Part shown: positions 31,241-42,208 of the stretch, piece after piece
How the letters are laid out: each line of letters opens with the position of its first letter
Position numbering within the stretch: the first letter of the stretch is position 1
Source of the DNA: Bolinopsis microptera
Lineage: Eukaryota > Ctenophora > Tentaculata > Lobata > Bolinopsidae
DNA: 42,975 nucleotides
NCBI RefSeq assembly: GCF_026151205.1
Contig: NW_026971808.1
Coordinates: forward strand, 1-42,975
Direction of reading: 5' to 3'
Notes under the pieces: generated by a model
Database searches by the model: none
What the model was told of the DNA's origin: nothing
The model's input: only the letters and a program-made list of their open reading frames with translations
Made by a program: the position numbers and the translations under genes

Positions 31241-32256
31241 ATTTGTAACCAGAATTATTACTTATATTTAATAAAAAAACCTAACCGCCATTAGCCCCAT
31301 CAAACCGTCCCCCCCCCACTCTCTCGATTTACAGTTTTTTCGACAAAATGTAAATAACTGACCAATTACGAAAAATTAAAAAGGTATATTATACTAAAAA
31401 TTTTAGTACAGCAGAGGGTTCCCCTATTAAAATTTTGGGGGGCGGCCCAACTCCCTCGTAAAGGGGGTCCCCCGGGGAATGTTAAATGGTCGGTAAAACC
31501 AGAACCTATAAATGGGACCGAGCCCTAATAATACCGGGCCCTAATGTTTTTTTAGAAAGACCGATTGTAAATCCTAGAATGGAAAAAGCCCTAACCCATA
31601 TAGTTAAGAGAAACCCGAACCTTGGCTGGCTATAAAAAAACCTAAACCGGCCCCTGGGTCACCCCCCCACTACAATCATCCATCCCCTACAATGTCCCCC
31701 TCGATATCCCACGGTAACAATCAGTTCCCCCCCTCCTGCTTCATTTCAAGAACCCAAATCCCAGGACCCTTTTTTAGTAACTCCCAACTATGTAATTTAA
31801 TGGAAAAAGTTTTTGTTAAAGGTAGCAATCTCCCGGAGGTAACAAATGGCCCAGCCATATGCCTCCTATACCTACAACCTTATTGTTTTATGTTCCTAAA
31901 ACTGTTTATTAACTCAAGTCTAATCTTCAGGTCCTGCCATAGCAGCAATTTGTTTTTAATGATGAAATTACAAAAATAAGTGCTTGTTTAAAACAGCTTA
32001 CGGAAATTTTTGAAACCACTGTTCCCCCCCACCCCCCATCAAGAAAGTAAAAAAAACGACAACATAAAAAAAAGTAAAACAATGAAAAAAATCCAAGTAA
32101 AATAACCTGAAAACAAAAAGGCCTTGAACTTAAAGGGCCGAAACAAAAAGGCTAAAAACCTGGAAAAACAAATACGATCCCATTTTAGTTTGAAAACAAA
32201 CGCCCCCCCCTCCCTGAAGAAATAATGTGTTTTTTAACCATGTTCCCCCCTCGATC
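31241..32256. other. Low-quality sequence, no supported gene
   Basis: C- and A-run rich. The 95-codon plus frame at 31692-31979 has no motif or splice context. Confidence 0.45.
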
Positions 32257-32475
32257 CTAACCCCTTAAAGGATGAGGTGAAGTAGGCGCACGAAATTGAC
32301 CCGACGGAGGCCCAATGGGGTTCCCGCGATCTCTGACACTCTCATATGCGAGGTTGGTGATCATGCTTTGCCTGGGGAAATAACCCGAGGCCAGGTTGCC
32401 TACAGGGCCAGAACACCCGTGGAGAAGGGGCCAAAGTATTTTGGGTGAATGGGGGCGGGTTAATGGCCCTCCCAA
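32257..32475 (-). CDS. Open frame of 72 codons, unknown
   Basis: The minus frame reads VGNLASGYFPRQSMITNLAY then ESVRDRGNPIGPPSGQF and TSPHPLRG to TAG. Codon choice is varied and the bases are relatively clean in 32290-32420. There is no start or acceptor, so it may be an exon fragment. Confidence 0.28.
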   Translation of the reverse strand: MGGPLTRPHSPKILWPLLHGCSGPVGNLASGYFPRQSMITNLAYESVRDRGNPIGPPSGQFRAPTSPHPLRG

Positions 32476-32803
32476 ACCAACGTATTGTTAAAGTAAAGGG
32501 GAAGGGATTAAGGAAAAAAAACTGTGGGGAAAGGCTGAGAAAAATTTGGGTTGTCCCAAAAGTTGGAAAGTGGGGATGGGTAACCCAAGAAACAAAAACC
32601 CGTTTAGGAAGGTTGGAGAAAATGGAGCAACTTTTCGTATCGGGAGCAAGTAATTTTTAACAAAACTAAAATGCCAAACCGATTCCCCGGATTAAGTGAA
32701 GTCCCGTTGTTTTTAAAAAATTATTATAAAATAAAAAATCCGCTTATCTAAAAAAGACCAGAAGCCGGGATAAGCAGAACAATTCAGAGATGAAGCCTAT
32801 TAA

Positions 32804-33079
32804 ATGGGACACCTAAAAACCCACTCAACCGGAGGGCTATATCTCCACGAGAATCATGTGAAAGACAGACCGTTGGCACGCCCCTGTGAGTTTGAAAAAC
32901 AAGAAAGTTCCGCGAGCATGACACCCGTCCCCAAACTGGTTACCGCACAACAATCCGCAAATCAATACCGACCTTACCGGAAGATATACCTCTCAAATGA
33001 ACGGATTTCAAAATTGTATGGCTACAGAAATGGGCCTGAAATATTCCCTCCCAATATCCCTCACATTTATCTCAAATGA
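32804..33079 (+). CDS. ATG ORF of 91 codons, unknown
   Basis: Starts ATG (MGHLKTHSTGGLYLHENHVK), continues with EKQESSASMTPVPKLVTAQQ and NERISKLYGYRNGPEIFPPN, and ends TGA. It is polar and varied, with few homopolymers, in the best-looking stretch of the late bad block. No family recognised; it could be a short gene, a first exon or a transposon fragment. Confidence 0.35.
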   Translation: MGHLKTHSTGGLYLHENHVKDRPLARPCEFEKQESSASMTPVPKLVTAQQSANQYRPYRKIYLSNERISKLYGYRNGPEIFPPNIPHIYLK

Positions 33080-33555
33080 GGGTTTTTATCAAGCCGTATA
33101 AGGTAAAAGTATAGAATAACCGGAATAAAGATGTGGAGGTAGGTGGGGGTTGGAAGTGACGGAAGATAGCTGCGGGGGTTGGTCCCCACTGCCCAACAGC
33201 CTCAACAACGTGGAAACCCCCCCTAAAGCCCTGGCCCAAGCTACATTCAAAAAAACATTTTAACATATAATTGGGGTATAAAAACGAGGGGAGAGAGGAA
33301 ATTTGCCATTGTAAACAATGAAAATTGCTTAACCGGCCAGCCCAATAAATCGACCCCATGGGTTGCCCCTATCCCCACAACACAATCCGAGAACTTTCTG
33401 TTCCCTTGCCCGTTTTTTTTTCGCCACCTCACCGCGGCCCCCCACGTGGTCTCAACAAAAAATACCACCAACCATTTACCCAGTCTCATAGCACTGGATC
33501 TAGCTAGGGGCTGTTCTCCCAGGTCGGAGATCTTTCCAGTTAAGTTTTTTTGTCC

Positions 33556-34442
<887 letters not shown>

Positions 34443-34490
34443 AAGAGCGCAGTTCCACTCGGCCAACACACACGGTATAACTCGCTCAAT
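34443..34490 (+). CDS. Candidate small exon, 16 codons
   Basis: The acceptor CATGTCCCTGCAG is followed by KSAVPLGQHTRYNSLN and a weak donor AAT/GTACGC in phase 0 (an alternative donor lies 9 bp later). Joined to 34568 it continues directly as ALLTTVSQP. The intron between would be only 77 bp. Confidence 0.3.
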
Positions 34491-34567
34491 GTACGCAGTG
34501 TACACTCTACGTAATATTTGAAAAACAATGAGTCTATACCTTGTAAAGACTAAGGAGATTTGTCTAG

Positions 34568-34787
34568 GCCCTCCTCACCACGGTCAGCCAGCCATTGTCA
34601 CTATCCTCCGAACTTTTTCGTGATGTTTGCCAACACATTGCGTTATGTTTTTCCGAACACGCCCCGAAACAACCTGAATCTCTTATTAACAAACAGCAAC
34701 TTGAAACAAAAAAAGATCGAGGAATTCAGTACATTGTGGGCCGGGACTGTAGTACTGGCATGAAATGTGTTAGGACCCGAGACCCTG
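34568..34787 (+). CDS. Candidate internal exon, 73 codons, product unknown
   Basis: The acceptor GGAGATTTGTCTAG with a GACTAAG branch-like site precedes 34568, and CCCTG/GTGAGT follows 34787. The frame reads ALLTTVSQPLSLSSELFRDV, CQHIALCFSEHAPKQPESL, INKQQLETKKDRGIQYIVG and RDCSTGMKCVRTRDP, ending in phase 1. These are good splice sites with protein-like composition throughout. The ORF continuing past the donor into the GA tract is an artefact of stop-free repeat. The family is not recognised. Confidence 0.55.
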
Positions 34788-34811
34788 GTGAGTTTTTGCA
34801 GTGGGTAGCTG

Positions 34812-35053
34812 TAGAGAGAGAGCGAGAGAGGGAGAGAGAGAGAGAGAGAGAGAAGAGGAGAGAGAAGAGAGAGAGAGGGAGAAGAGAGAGAGAGAGAGAG
34901 AGAGAGGAAGAGAGAGAAAGAGAGAGAGAGAGGAAGAGAGTAGAGAGAGAGGGAGAGAGAGAGAGAGAGAAGAAGAGAGAGAGAGAGAGCAGAGAGAGAG
35001 AGAGAGAGAGAGAAGAGAGAGGAGAGAGAGGAAGAGAGAGAGAAGAGAGAGAA
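34812..35053. repeat. (GA)n polypurine tract, about 240 bp
   Basis: AG dinucleotides with frequent AGAAG, GGAG and AGGAAG slips. All four long frames across it (34595-35107 on both strands) are open only because the repeat lacks stops, giving Arg-Glu or Ser-Leu runs. It lies just inside the intron after 34787. A mirror-symmetric polypurine tract of this length could form triplex (H-)DNA. Confidence 0.95.
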
Positions 35054-35521
35054 GTGAATCAGATCTCCACAAAAGAACAACTGTTCGGACGATAGAATAC
35101 AAAGCACTCCTCCCCTGCCCTCCTCCCTCGTATCTATTGACTAAAGATATAGGATGTGGCAGCCCATCGAGCCTATTAACCTAACTCAAGGACAATATAA
35201 TATTTGGTTTAAGTGTTACACTGTATCAGCCGGCTCATCAGTCCAGGCAGGGCTCTGCAATAGAATCATGTAAGCACAGTGCGTTTGAAGCCAGGCAACA
35301 AAGCCGCGTGACTAACCAACAAACTTGAATAGCTGGCCTGTATCTGGAGTGGAGCGTGCATTAATATAACCCCTAATCATTGGATAATTTGGCTAATTAT
35401 TGTCCTTTTTCTTTTGGCTATCAAATTGGATAAACGAATTGCGGGCCGAATGACGATTAGTTCATGGTTTTGTATCTAAAAATTTGAGTGACTGTGGGGG
35501 GCCTATTTACCGGTAAATCAG

Positions 35522-35573
35522 CAGCGCGCTGTTTTGGCAAGACCAGGGCAAGGCTGCCCCCGGTGAGTTCCAG
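35522..35573 (+). CDS. Candidate small exon, GC-rich
   Basis: The acceptor TACCGGTAAATCAG and two donors (CCG/GTGAGT at 35563, CCAG/GTGAGG at 35574) frame it. Joined in phase from 34787 it reads AARCFGKTRARLPPVSS and leaves phase 2, which the exon at 36654 completes with one base as Ser. All three frames are open, so frame openness itself is weak evidence; phase agreement on both sides is the support. Confidence 0.3.
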
Positions 35574-35588
35574 GTGAGGTGCTACCTT

Positions 35589-35942
35589 TTAGTCCCCCCC
35601 CCCACTTATAGCGCTGTACAAGAGTTGTAGTGGAAAAGGGAGTTGTGGTCCATTGTGTGCTGCCAATAACTCGGGAAGACGGCCCCCACTGTTTCCACCA
35701 CTCCGCAACGTGAGATCCGCTGCACTTGAGATATCACTCGCAGTGCAATTTGAGCCACCTACATATATCCGCGGCTGACAACTCCTCCTCCGATATATGC
35801 TGAGGGAGCCAATTAAACAGCATTCGAAATCGGTTTTTGTAGGGCAGAGAAAAGTACAGATAGAAAATGAGGAATGGAAATAGTTAGATGTAGAAGTGGC
35901 ACTAAAAAAACCGAGTGACCTGTTGTCATTAACACACGGCAT
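35589..35942 (-). CDS. ATG ORF of 117 codons, product unknown
   Basis: The longest ATG frame in the clean blocks outside repeats. It reads MPCVNDNRSLGFFSATSTSN, CCLIGSLSIYRRRSCQPRIY, CTASDISSAADLTLRSGGNS and LPELLAAHNGPQLPFPLQLL, ending TAA beside a C run. Ser-rich with several Cys. It lies opposite a presumed plus-strand intron, so it is either a nested minus-strand gene or chance. No domain recognised. Confidence 0.38.
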   Translation of the reverse strand: MPCVNDNRSLGFFSATSTSNYFHSSFSICTFLCPTKTDFECCLIGSLSIYRRRSCQPRIYVGGSNCTASDISSAADLTLRSGGNSGGRLPELLAAHNGPQLPFPLQLLYSAISGGGD

Positions 35943-35999
35943 AATAACAGCCAGGATATTGATAAGAAACTGGGTTACAAGTAATTAGTTAACAAAAGG

Positions 36000-36191
36000 T
36001 TAGCTGGCGCGAAATCGCCCCCATTTCCCCTTTCTGCACTTAAGGTATCCGGTATCGACGACTAGATACAAACTAACCAGAAAAGCAGCCCACCACAAAG
36101 CAAAAATAGTAAGCAGTGCATCACACGTGATGCCCACATTCACCAGCTTCCAGCCGCAGCTCCTAAAACCATCATTAGAACCCTTAAACAA
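36000..36191 (-). CDS. Candidate single-pass membrane segment, unknown
   Basis: The minus frame of 63 codons contains a clear hydrophobic stretch (ALLTIFALWWAAFLVSLYLV), followed by a basic tail (KCRKGKWGRFRAS) and TAA, the layout of a type I membrane anchor with a short cytosolic end. An acceptor-like ATGGTTTTAG near 36169 could begin it as an exon. It shares the strand with the ORF at 35589-35942. No homology claim. Confidence 0.35.
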   Translation of the reverse strand: MFKGSNDGFRSCGWKLVNVGITCDALLTIFALWWAAFLVSLYLVVDTGYLKCRKGKWGRFRAS

Positions 36192-36204
36192 TTAATGACA
36201 AAAA

Positions 36205-36285
36205 TCGTCGAGAACAGTATTTGAACACACGGCCCGTAAAAAGAGCGGTAGCGGATCTCGGCAGTAGTGACCAAACCGCCTGTCC
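36205..36285 (-). other. Possible tRNA-derived (pol III) remnant
   Basis: On the minus strand TGGTCACTAC (about 36264-36273) and GTTCAAATAC (36217-36226) resemble A and B boxes at about tRNA spacing. Both deviate from consensus at one or two positions, and no stems are obvious. It may be a SINE head pointing toward the ORF at 36000-36191. Confidence 0.18.
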
Positions 36286-36653
36286 CCACGCTGGGGGCGT
36301 CCACACGAACAAACGAGGGAGTTGCGCGCCTTTCTTCAGAACAAAAGAGTGTGGGCTAGTGGTTTGCTAGGTAAACCAGCATACCTGGTGGTACTTCGGT
36401 AGTCGGCAACTACTACTCCATGCGTTAGTTTTTTTAAAACCTTAAAACAGGATTGGATTACGGGGAAGGGAGATGTTCATTGCATTGTGCAGGCGTTGTG
36501 TCACATGCTGGAGTGAGGAGCAGATGAGTAATAGTTGGGGAACGTGCACTTTGCAGAAGATAAAAACAACTTCCTCCCTTCTCCTCCGAACCTCTTATCT
36601 ATTTATCCTCTTTATCTATTCAAATACTTATCAACCCGCCTCTAATAGCTCAG

Positions 36654-36870
36654 TTACAAAAAAATGGCTTTGCTTAGAGACAAGAGTAACTTTCCTATTT
36701 CCGATAAACAGTTTCGCATCGGAATGGTTTGCAAGCTAATTTTGGAGGAGACAGACGAGAACTGGGAGCCCCCGCATGGCAAGGCTAATCCCATAAGGCC
36801 GAGTAGATGGCAGCTGACCTACAGACGCTACTCGATAACAATCACTGCCCACATGCCTCGGAGATCATGA
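36654..36870 (+). CDS. Candidate exon with internal ATG, product unknown
   Basis: The acceptor CCGCCTCTAATAGCTCAG precedes 36654; one base completes the codon from 35573. It reads YKKMALLRDKSNFPISDKQF, RIGMVCKLILEETDENWEP, then IRPSRWQLTYRRYSITIT to a TGA at 36868-36870. The ATG at 36664 follows an A run and could instead be a true start. No good donor leads to the next exon, so either this is terminal, the stop is an error, or the donor is non-canonical. An overlapping plus frame (36473-36739) is less likely. Confidence 0.42.
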
Positions 36871-37141
36871 GTACTGTCCGACTACGACCTACGCATTTAT
36901 TGAACAACCTACCAATGCCAGTGAGCTGCAACTGAAATAGGAACGGTACTAATTGTGAAACAACAGTGAAACGTAGTTTTAATGACGGTGGTTTTGAGGT
37001 GAACGTAAAGCTGAAACTACCTGCTGTAAAATAAGAGCCGCGCCCACCAATCAACATGGTTCCCCACTAGACCTCTCATGTCGAACCATTAAAACGAGGT
37101 TGTAATCAAAGTCTGAAAGGTTGCGAAAATTTTTTTCTTGT

Positions 37142-37252
37142 CACGTGTACTTTGTGATTTGCCCACGTGATCAATTGCAAGAAATGTGTGACCAACCCGA
37201 GCCAGCAGCCCCCTCACACCGGCACGTGCAACGGTTTCCAACTACTCACGTG
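37142..37252. promoter_or_regulatory. Cluster of four CACGTG E-boxes
   Basis: Perfect CACGTG palindromes lie at 37142-37147, 37164-37169, 37223-37228 and 37247-37252, about 150-260 bp upstream of the exon at 37405. The second and fourth share the longer word CACGTGATCAA. CACGTG is the class B E-box bound by bHLH-leucine-zipper factors (USF, MYC/MAX, MITF/TFE families). About 0.03 sites would be expected by chance in this length, so a promoter or enhancer is a reasonable inference. Confidence 0.55.
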
Positions 37253-37404
37253 ATCAAACAACAACTATAGCTCCTGTTCCGGTCGGTTTCCTGTCCACCG
37301 GGAGGGGCACTTAGTTTTACGTACTTGCCGTCCATGCTTAATTCCACACACCCCGTAAATTTAATTAAATCTAGTAATTTTTTTCCAGCTGTATTCTATT
37401 GCAG

Positions 37405-37523
37405 GACAAGGACGCTAGTGACGAGCTGGTCCAGTCCCAGTTTAGAGGAGTTGAGATCAAGTGCCAGGCGGTGATACTCCCCCTTCACTGCACCCACATC
37501 CTCACTCCACCTCCCCTCGTCAT
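37405..37523 (+). CDS. Candidate internal exon, product unknown
   Basis: The acceptor TTTTCCAGCTGTATTCTATTGCAG precedes 37405. The frame reads DKDASDELVQSQFRGVEIKC, then QAVILPLHCTHILTPPPLV, to a donor CAT/GTCAGT in phase 2 (an alternative GTAATT lies 4 bp on; read through, TAG at 37534). It is protein-like and the only open frame of the three from the acceptor. It enters in phase 0, which the exon at 36654 does not supply as drawn. Confidence 0.5.
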
Positions 37524-37680
37524 GTCAGTAATTTAGAATGCCCACCATCATTATCCACTTATTCCACTTATTTTGAATTACATATCATTACCCGAGGTGG
37601 AGTTCAGGTCCACGTTTAACCTACTTATTTTTAACCACCCCGGTAAAGTACTTGTTTGTAGCCGCAAGCTGACTCTACAG

Positions 37681-37740
37681 AACGGGCCGCCCTGCAGGAC
37701 GAGCTCCGTCCCATGCAGTAACCATTTGCAACGACCCTTA
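37681..37740 (+). CDS. Candidate 60-bp internal exon
   Basis: Flanked exactly by GACTCTACAG and a consensus GTGAGT donor. Joined from 37523 in phase 2 it reads TGRPAGRAPSHAVTICNDP and leaves phase 2 again. The 157-bp intron before it fits the other introns here. Another frame reads RAALQDELRPMQ before a stop, so the frame choice rests on the join. Confidence 0.42.
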
Positions 37741-37805
37741 GTGAGTCTCGCCTGCCCTCAATCTGATCGCTTCTCTAAACTTCTGAAACTGTTTCAATTA
37801 TATAT

Positions 37806-38030
37806 TTAATTTTGAAATTTCATGTCACCACACCGCAAAAATGTGTGACAAAACTGATGGGGATGGAGTTGAGCAGGTGACCTCTTTGCACGTTTGAAGG
37901 CTCGATCGGGTCCCAAGAAGTTTTGACGGGACCGTGACAGAGCACGAAGTAAGGTTTTTCTTGCTTGTTTGGAATTTAATCCATATTCAATTAGTCCACA
38001 AATAAAGTGTAAAAAAGAACTTAAGTACAT
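37806..38030 (-). CDS. ATG ORF of 74 codons, basic, unknown
   Basis: Reads MYLSSFLHFICGLIEYGLNS, KQARKTLLRALSRSRQNFLG, PDRAFKRAKRSPAQLHPHQF, then CHTFLRCGDMKFQN to TAA. Basic with a short hydrophobic start. On the opposite strand a 12-codon ATG piece (MCDKTDGDGVEQ) at 37841-37876 ends at a consensus donor CAG/GTGACC and is an alternative reading as a first exon. The evidence does not decide between them. Confidence 0.3.
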   Translation of the reverse strand: MYLSSFLHFICGLIEYGLNSKQARKTLLRALSRSRQNFLGPDRAFKRAKRSPAQLHPHQFCHTFLRCGDMKFQN

Positions 38031-39433
38031 GATTGGCGCAAAAAGTAAGGTTACAAAGAAAGTTCAATTTATTGGTCTCTTATTCTTAACACATTACTAT
38101 CAAAACAAACAAATTACTAAAAAGGTTTAACTTAAGCGTCACGTCCAAGAAAGTGTGAAGAAATGTGAAATAGAACTTTAAAATATCAACGAATAATTTT
38201 CCCAATTTAAATGACGTGGCGATCTCTAAGATCTCAACAAAAATTCACTTAAAAAATTGCCACGAAAAGACAAGAGCATAATCCAGAGCCCAAAACAATA
38301 TGGGTCCCCCCAAAAACCCTAGACAAAACCGGCACTAACAGCACGTTTGGTTCAGGATGTGTGATAGATCTTTATGGGTTTAAAACAAGTGCGATGCCTT
38401 GCTTGCGACCCTGGTTCAGGACAAACCTCACCTCTCCACTTACAGTAATTGAATAAACGGGGTAAATTGGGCAACCCAACTATCGTGCGGGCCCCCAACA
38501 AACAGCGAAACCACGTGTTCAGAAAACACCTTGGACACAAGAAACAACGTGGGGCATGGGCTGTGTAAAATTTGCTTCACAAATATCCTAACAAACAAAC
38601 AAGCTCTGCCTGCCATTACCCAAGGTAAAATTTAAATCTTTTTTTTTTGGGTGCGATCAGCTTTGTTTACAAGAACAAACAAGCTTAATTAAATTAAAGT
38701 TTCGTAAGTAAATTTTAAAAAAAAAAAAACCGTTAGAAAAAAAGTAACAATAAAAACAATGGAACTGCAAATAACGAACCATGGAATAATCACAAAGCAG
38801 ACACTATGTTAAGCTGCTATATTTTTGTTACGGACTTGCAATTTCCAATTTACGATTCATTATCAGCGAATCAAGGCAGGCAGAATCGGAGACTGAGCAA
38901 CCTGAACTCATTTAAGGGAAAAATTTTCAACAACCAATGAGGAGGCCAAGTTTGTTAATTTCTTTTTGCATTCCCTCAATACTTTCTGTTTGTGCTAGCA
39001 AATCTATTAGCCTCGACGAACAATAATCTCAATATTAATAGAGACATGTACAGAGTACCCGACGGTAGCCCGCTTGGGAGTTGCCCTAAGAACATACCTC
39101 ACAATTTTCACAGGAAATTCTATTGAAAGTAGCCTTTTAAAATAACAACCAGCACATACTAACCACAAACTAAACCACACGAATCCCCTTCATCTCTCCT
39201 GGATACAGTTATAACGATGGTGAAAGGGATATGGGGAAATAGACGAGTCTTGAAAAGTAAATTCCCCAATTTTCAATAAACCTCCCGCACGCAAGGCGGG
39301 AAATCAAGTGCGGGAACGTGAACCAAAGAGCTGACCTACACGGCCCACAATGGTCCTGACCCACAGTTTTTCCCCAATTTAAGGGGGCCTCCCCCCCCCG
39401 TGGGCATGAAAAGCTTAAATTAGCTAAAAATTT
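38031..39433. other. Clean AT-rich sequence, no supported gene
   Basis: The minus frame at 38352-38540 (62 codons) and a plus acceptor-like site at 38432-38447 overlap without a clear winner. A tracts occur at 38641-38648 and 38718-38730. No repeats stand out. Confidence 0.4.
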
Positions 39434-39688
39434 TTGGCCAATTTAATTCTTAGCAATTATTGCCGGTATAGATCATTGATAAAACTTGTGCTTAGTCTGA
39501 CAAAATTATTCATGTTTGCTGGCCTATTGTATCCGAGGCAAAATTTTTTTGTATCCATTGAGTTGGTTGGGTATGGAAAAGCTGGTATTTTGACATTGAT
39601 CAGAGGTACATTTCCGGAACAAATGGCTACTGTAGGACTTCTAATAAAAACCCCATTGCCCTTACGGGGGGAATTTTTAAAAAACTAA
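39434..39688 (+). CDS. Open frame of 84 codons, weak support
   Basis: Begins at TTG, with an ATG 26 codons in, and reads FAGLLYPRQNFFVSIELVGY then GKAGILTLIRGTFPEQMATV to TAA. Hydrophobic and varied, at the border between clean and inflated sequence. No splice context; unknown product. Confidence 0.22.
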   Translation: MANLILSNYCRYRSLIKLVLSLTKLFMFAGLLYPRQNFFVSIELVGYGKAGILTLIRGTFPEQMATVGLLIKTPLPLRGEFLKN

Positions 39689-42172
39689 AAGAACATTTTA
39701 AAATTAATTAAAAGTTGGAATAAATGGAGGAGAAAAACGAACCTCTGGTTGTAAATCGAGTGACCTGAATTCCCTACGGACCTATTGCAGACAGAGATAC
39801 AGAAATTTGAACTAAAAAGCAACAGACAGGGGGAAATTAACAAAACTAAAAAAACCGGGGTTTTTTTTGATAAATAAAAGTAAATTTATCAACAACCCCC
39901 CGCAGCTTTCGATAAATCTCCTCAGAATAAGAAGCATCCCCAGATCATTGTCCTTTATCAAGAGGTTGAGAAAGCGAAAATACAAAATTTCCCAACTAGG
40001 GAAGACAATTAGACGACCCTGCGCGGGGGGGGAATTAGGCACCTAGGTCTTTGGTTTTGGGCAGTGGGGGAAACCCTACCTTAAATAGCAGCAAACTGGC
40101 GACAGGAGATCACAAATACCAGGTGCTACACTCCGCCACGTGAAAACAAAAGGGGGTTTGTAAAGTCACGTGACCCAAAATCAGGGCAGCAGACCTGCTG
40201 GTAATTTGAGGAATGAAGCCGCCACTTTTTTTTTCCTGAATAGTAAGAAAACCACGAGGGGGCCCTCCAGATGTTATGTAAGTACCAGGGAGTACCATTT
40301 ATCAAATTCTCTCCAAATCATGGCGAAACGTTGCCCTGGGTGGCGCCCCCCTCCGAAAAAGGCCCCCCCCGTTGGGCCCCCTCCCCCCCTTTTTGTTTGG
40401 GGTGCCCCCCCTTTAAAAAAAATTGAACCAAATTAGGGTGATTTTAGGAGGATACGCCGTAAAAAATCTTCCTAAAAAAAAAGTGGTACTGGGAGAAAAA
40501 ACGCAACATTTTTGCTATACTTTTTAAGTTTTTTTTTCAAAATTGTCCCCATTTAAAAGGGACGATTTGGCGCCCCCCTAAGAAAAGGGCCCCCCCCCCC
40601 TGCACAAAGGGGGGGCAGCAGGGCCCCTTTGTTACGCCAAAACTCTAAAATCCCTAAACCCCCAAAGGATTTTTCGGTGGGGGTGGGGGGGCCCTTCTGA
40701 GCGAGAAAAAAAATTGCAAAAACCATGCGTCCCCCAAGGTGGGGGCAAAGGGTTTTTCGTAAAAAACGTTTTGGATTACTTTAAAAAAAAACCCCCCCTT
40801 TAGCAAAATAAAATAAACAAAATAAACGAAAAACCAAAAAAACCCCAAATTTTTCCAAAAACAAAAAGGTTTCGAATACCAGGTTTGTACTTTTGGGGGA
40901 TGGTTTGTGGGAGAAAAAAAATGTGGAGTACTAACGAAAAGGCCCGAAAAATGGACATCTTTTCTTTATTAACAAAAAGCCTGCCCAAAAAAAAAATCAC
41001 AGAATTACACACCCTGACGAATCTTAAACTCGAACGGTGTGAACATTAAAAAGCAAGGACCAAGAAAACATTAAAGTTACCAAAAGTCGAAAATCATTTT
41101 CGAAAAAAAAATAATTTTGGTCCCCGGGTGTTCTCCTTGCAATTTTTTTAAGACGTTCACCCGGAGTTAACACGTTTTCAAAGGGGTTTCTATTAAATCT
41201 TGGGGACGAGAATATGCAGTGAAAAACGGGCAAAGCTTTAAAAATGGGTGTAAACCAATTTTGTGTTTTTTACCTTCAAAGAAAAAGGATATCCGCGGAC
41301 ACTGGCTCGTGATGAAAATGCAGGTGATGAAAAAGAAAAACCACTCCCGGATAAGTTTTTTTTTTTTTCGCAACGTTGGGAAAGTTGATTTGGGGCCAAA
41401 TTTTGGTCCATTCTTACTCCCCCCCCGTTTTGCATAAGCCCCTAAAACATTTTAGGGCGCAACCCACTATCAATTTTTATTTTATCAAAAATGGGCAATT
41501 AAAATGGGAAAAAGAACCAAAAATTTTCCCGGACGTAAATGCAAAAATCAAAAGGTAACGGGTTGAAAAACAAATCTACTCAAAAAGCCCTAAAAAAAAA
41601 ACATAGTAAAATAAAAAAGTTAAAACCCAAACAAGTTGTTTTAACGAAAGACATTGAAATTTTGAAAAACAATTGTTTTCTTAACTGTTGCACTTTTTTT
41701 TTGTGATAATTAACTTAAAATGGTTTTAAAATGGTCCTGTCTCCAAGTGCTAGTTTTAATGATGAAAAATGGCTGCCCGAAATGGGGTTAGAAGGAGCCC
41801 CTAGATAATTTCGGTTTTTAAACATAACCTTTCGTCGTTAAAAGAAAATAGGCAAAAGACGTATCCCCTACGATAGAAAATTTAAACTAAGTTTCGAAAA
41901 CAATGTAGCAGTTTCATTTTGGGGTCAAAAAAATTGTCCAGCTTAAGTTTAAACAATCAAAGTTCCCTTACCTTGAAAAGATATAGAGTTAAAGGTATAA
42001 AAAGGGTTGGGTTTCCCAAAAAAAACCAATTTAAAAATATAAGGTTTCATCCCAGGAGGGGGCCCTGGACCCAAAGATCAAGTACTCATATCTAAGAGTC
42101 ATAAAACCCAGGGGACCAGAATGTCGAGACAAGGTCGAGCGTGGCGATGGAGCGAACTGGAGGGAAAGCGCA
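39689..42172. other. Low-quality sequence, no supported gene
   Basis: Strong run inflation from about 40330 on (C, G, A and T runs of 8-12). Many overlapping short frames on both strands, none with motif or splice support. A palindromic GTCACGTGAC E-box lies near 40166. Confidence 0.5.
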
Positions 42173-42208
42173 TTTTTTTTTTTTTTGTTTTTTTTTTTTT
42201 TTTTTTTT
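42173..42208. repeat. Poly-T tract interrupted by one G
   Basis: 14 T, a G, then 21 T. It is the reverse complement of a poly-A tail such as a retrotransposed sequence would leave on the minus strand, but no target-site duplication or retroelement body is visible to the left. Confidence 0.9.

Noticed and set aside
34595-35184. Long Arg-Glu / Ser-Leu ORFs on both strands
   Set aside because: They are translations of the GA microsatellite; only the part up to 34787 is supported, as an exon.
35205-35275. Minus-strand CTGATGAG resembling a hammerhead core
   Set aside because: No GAAA follows at a usable distance and no closing stem is found.
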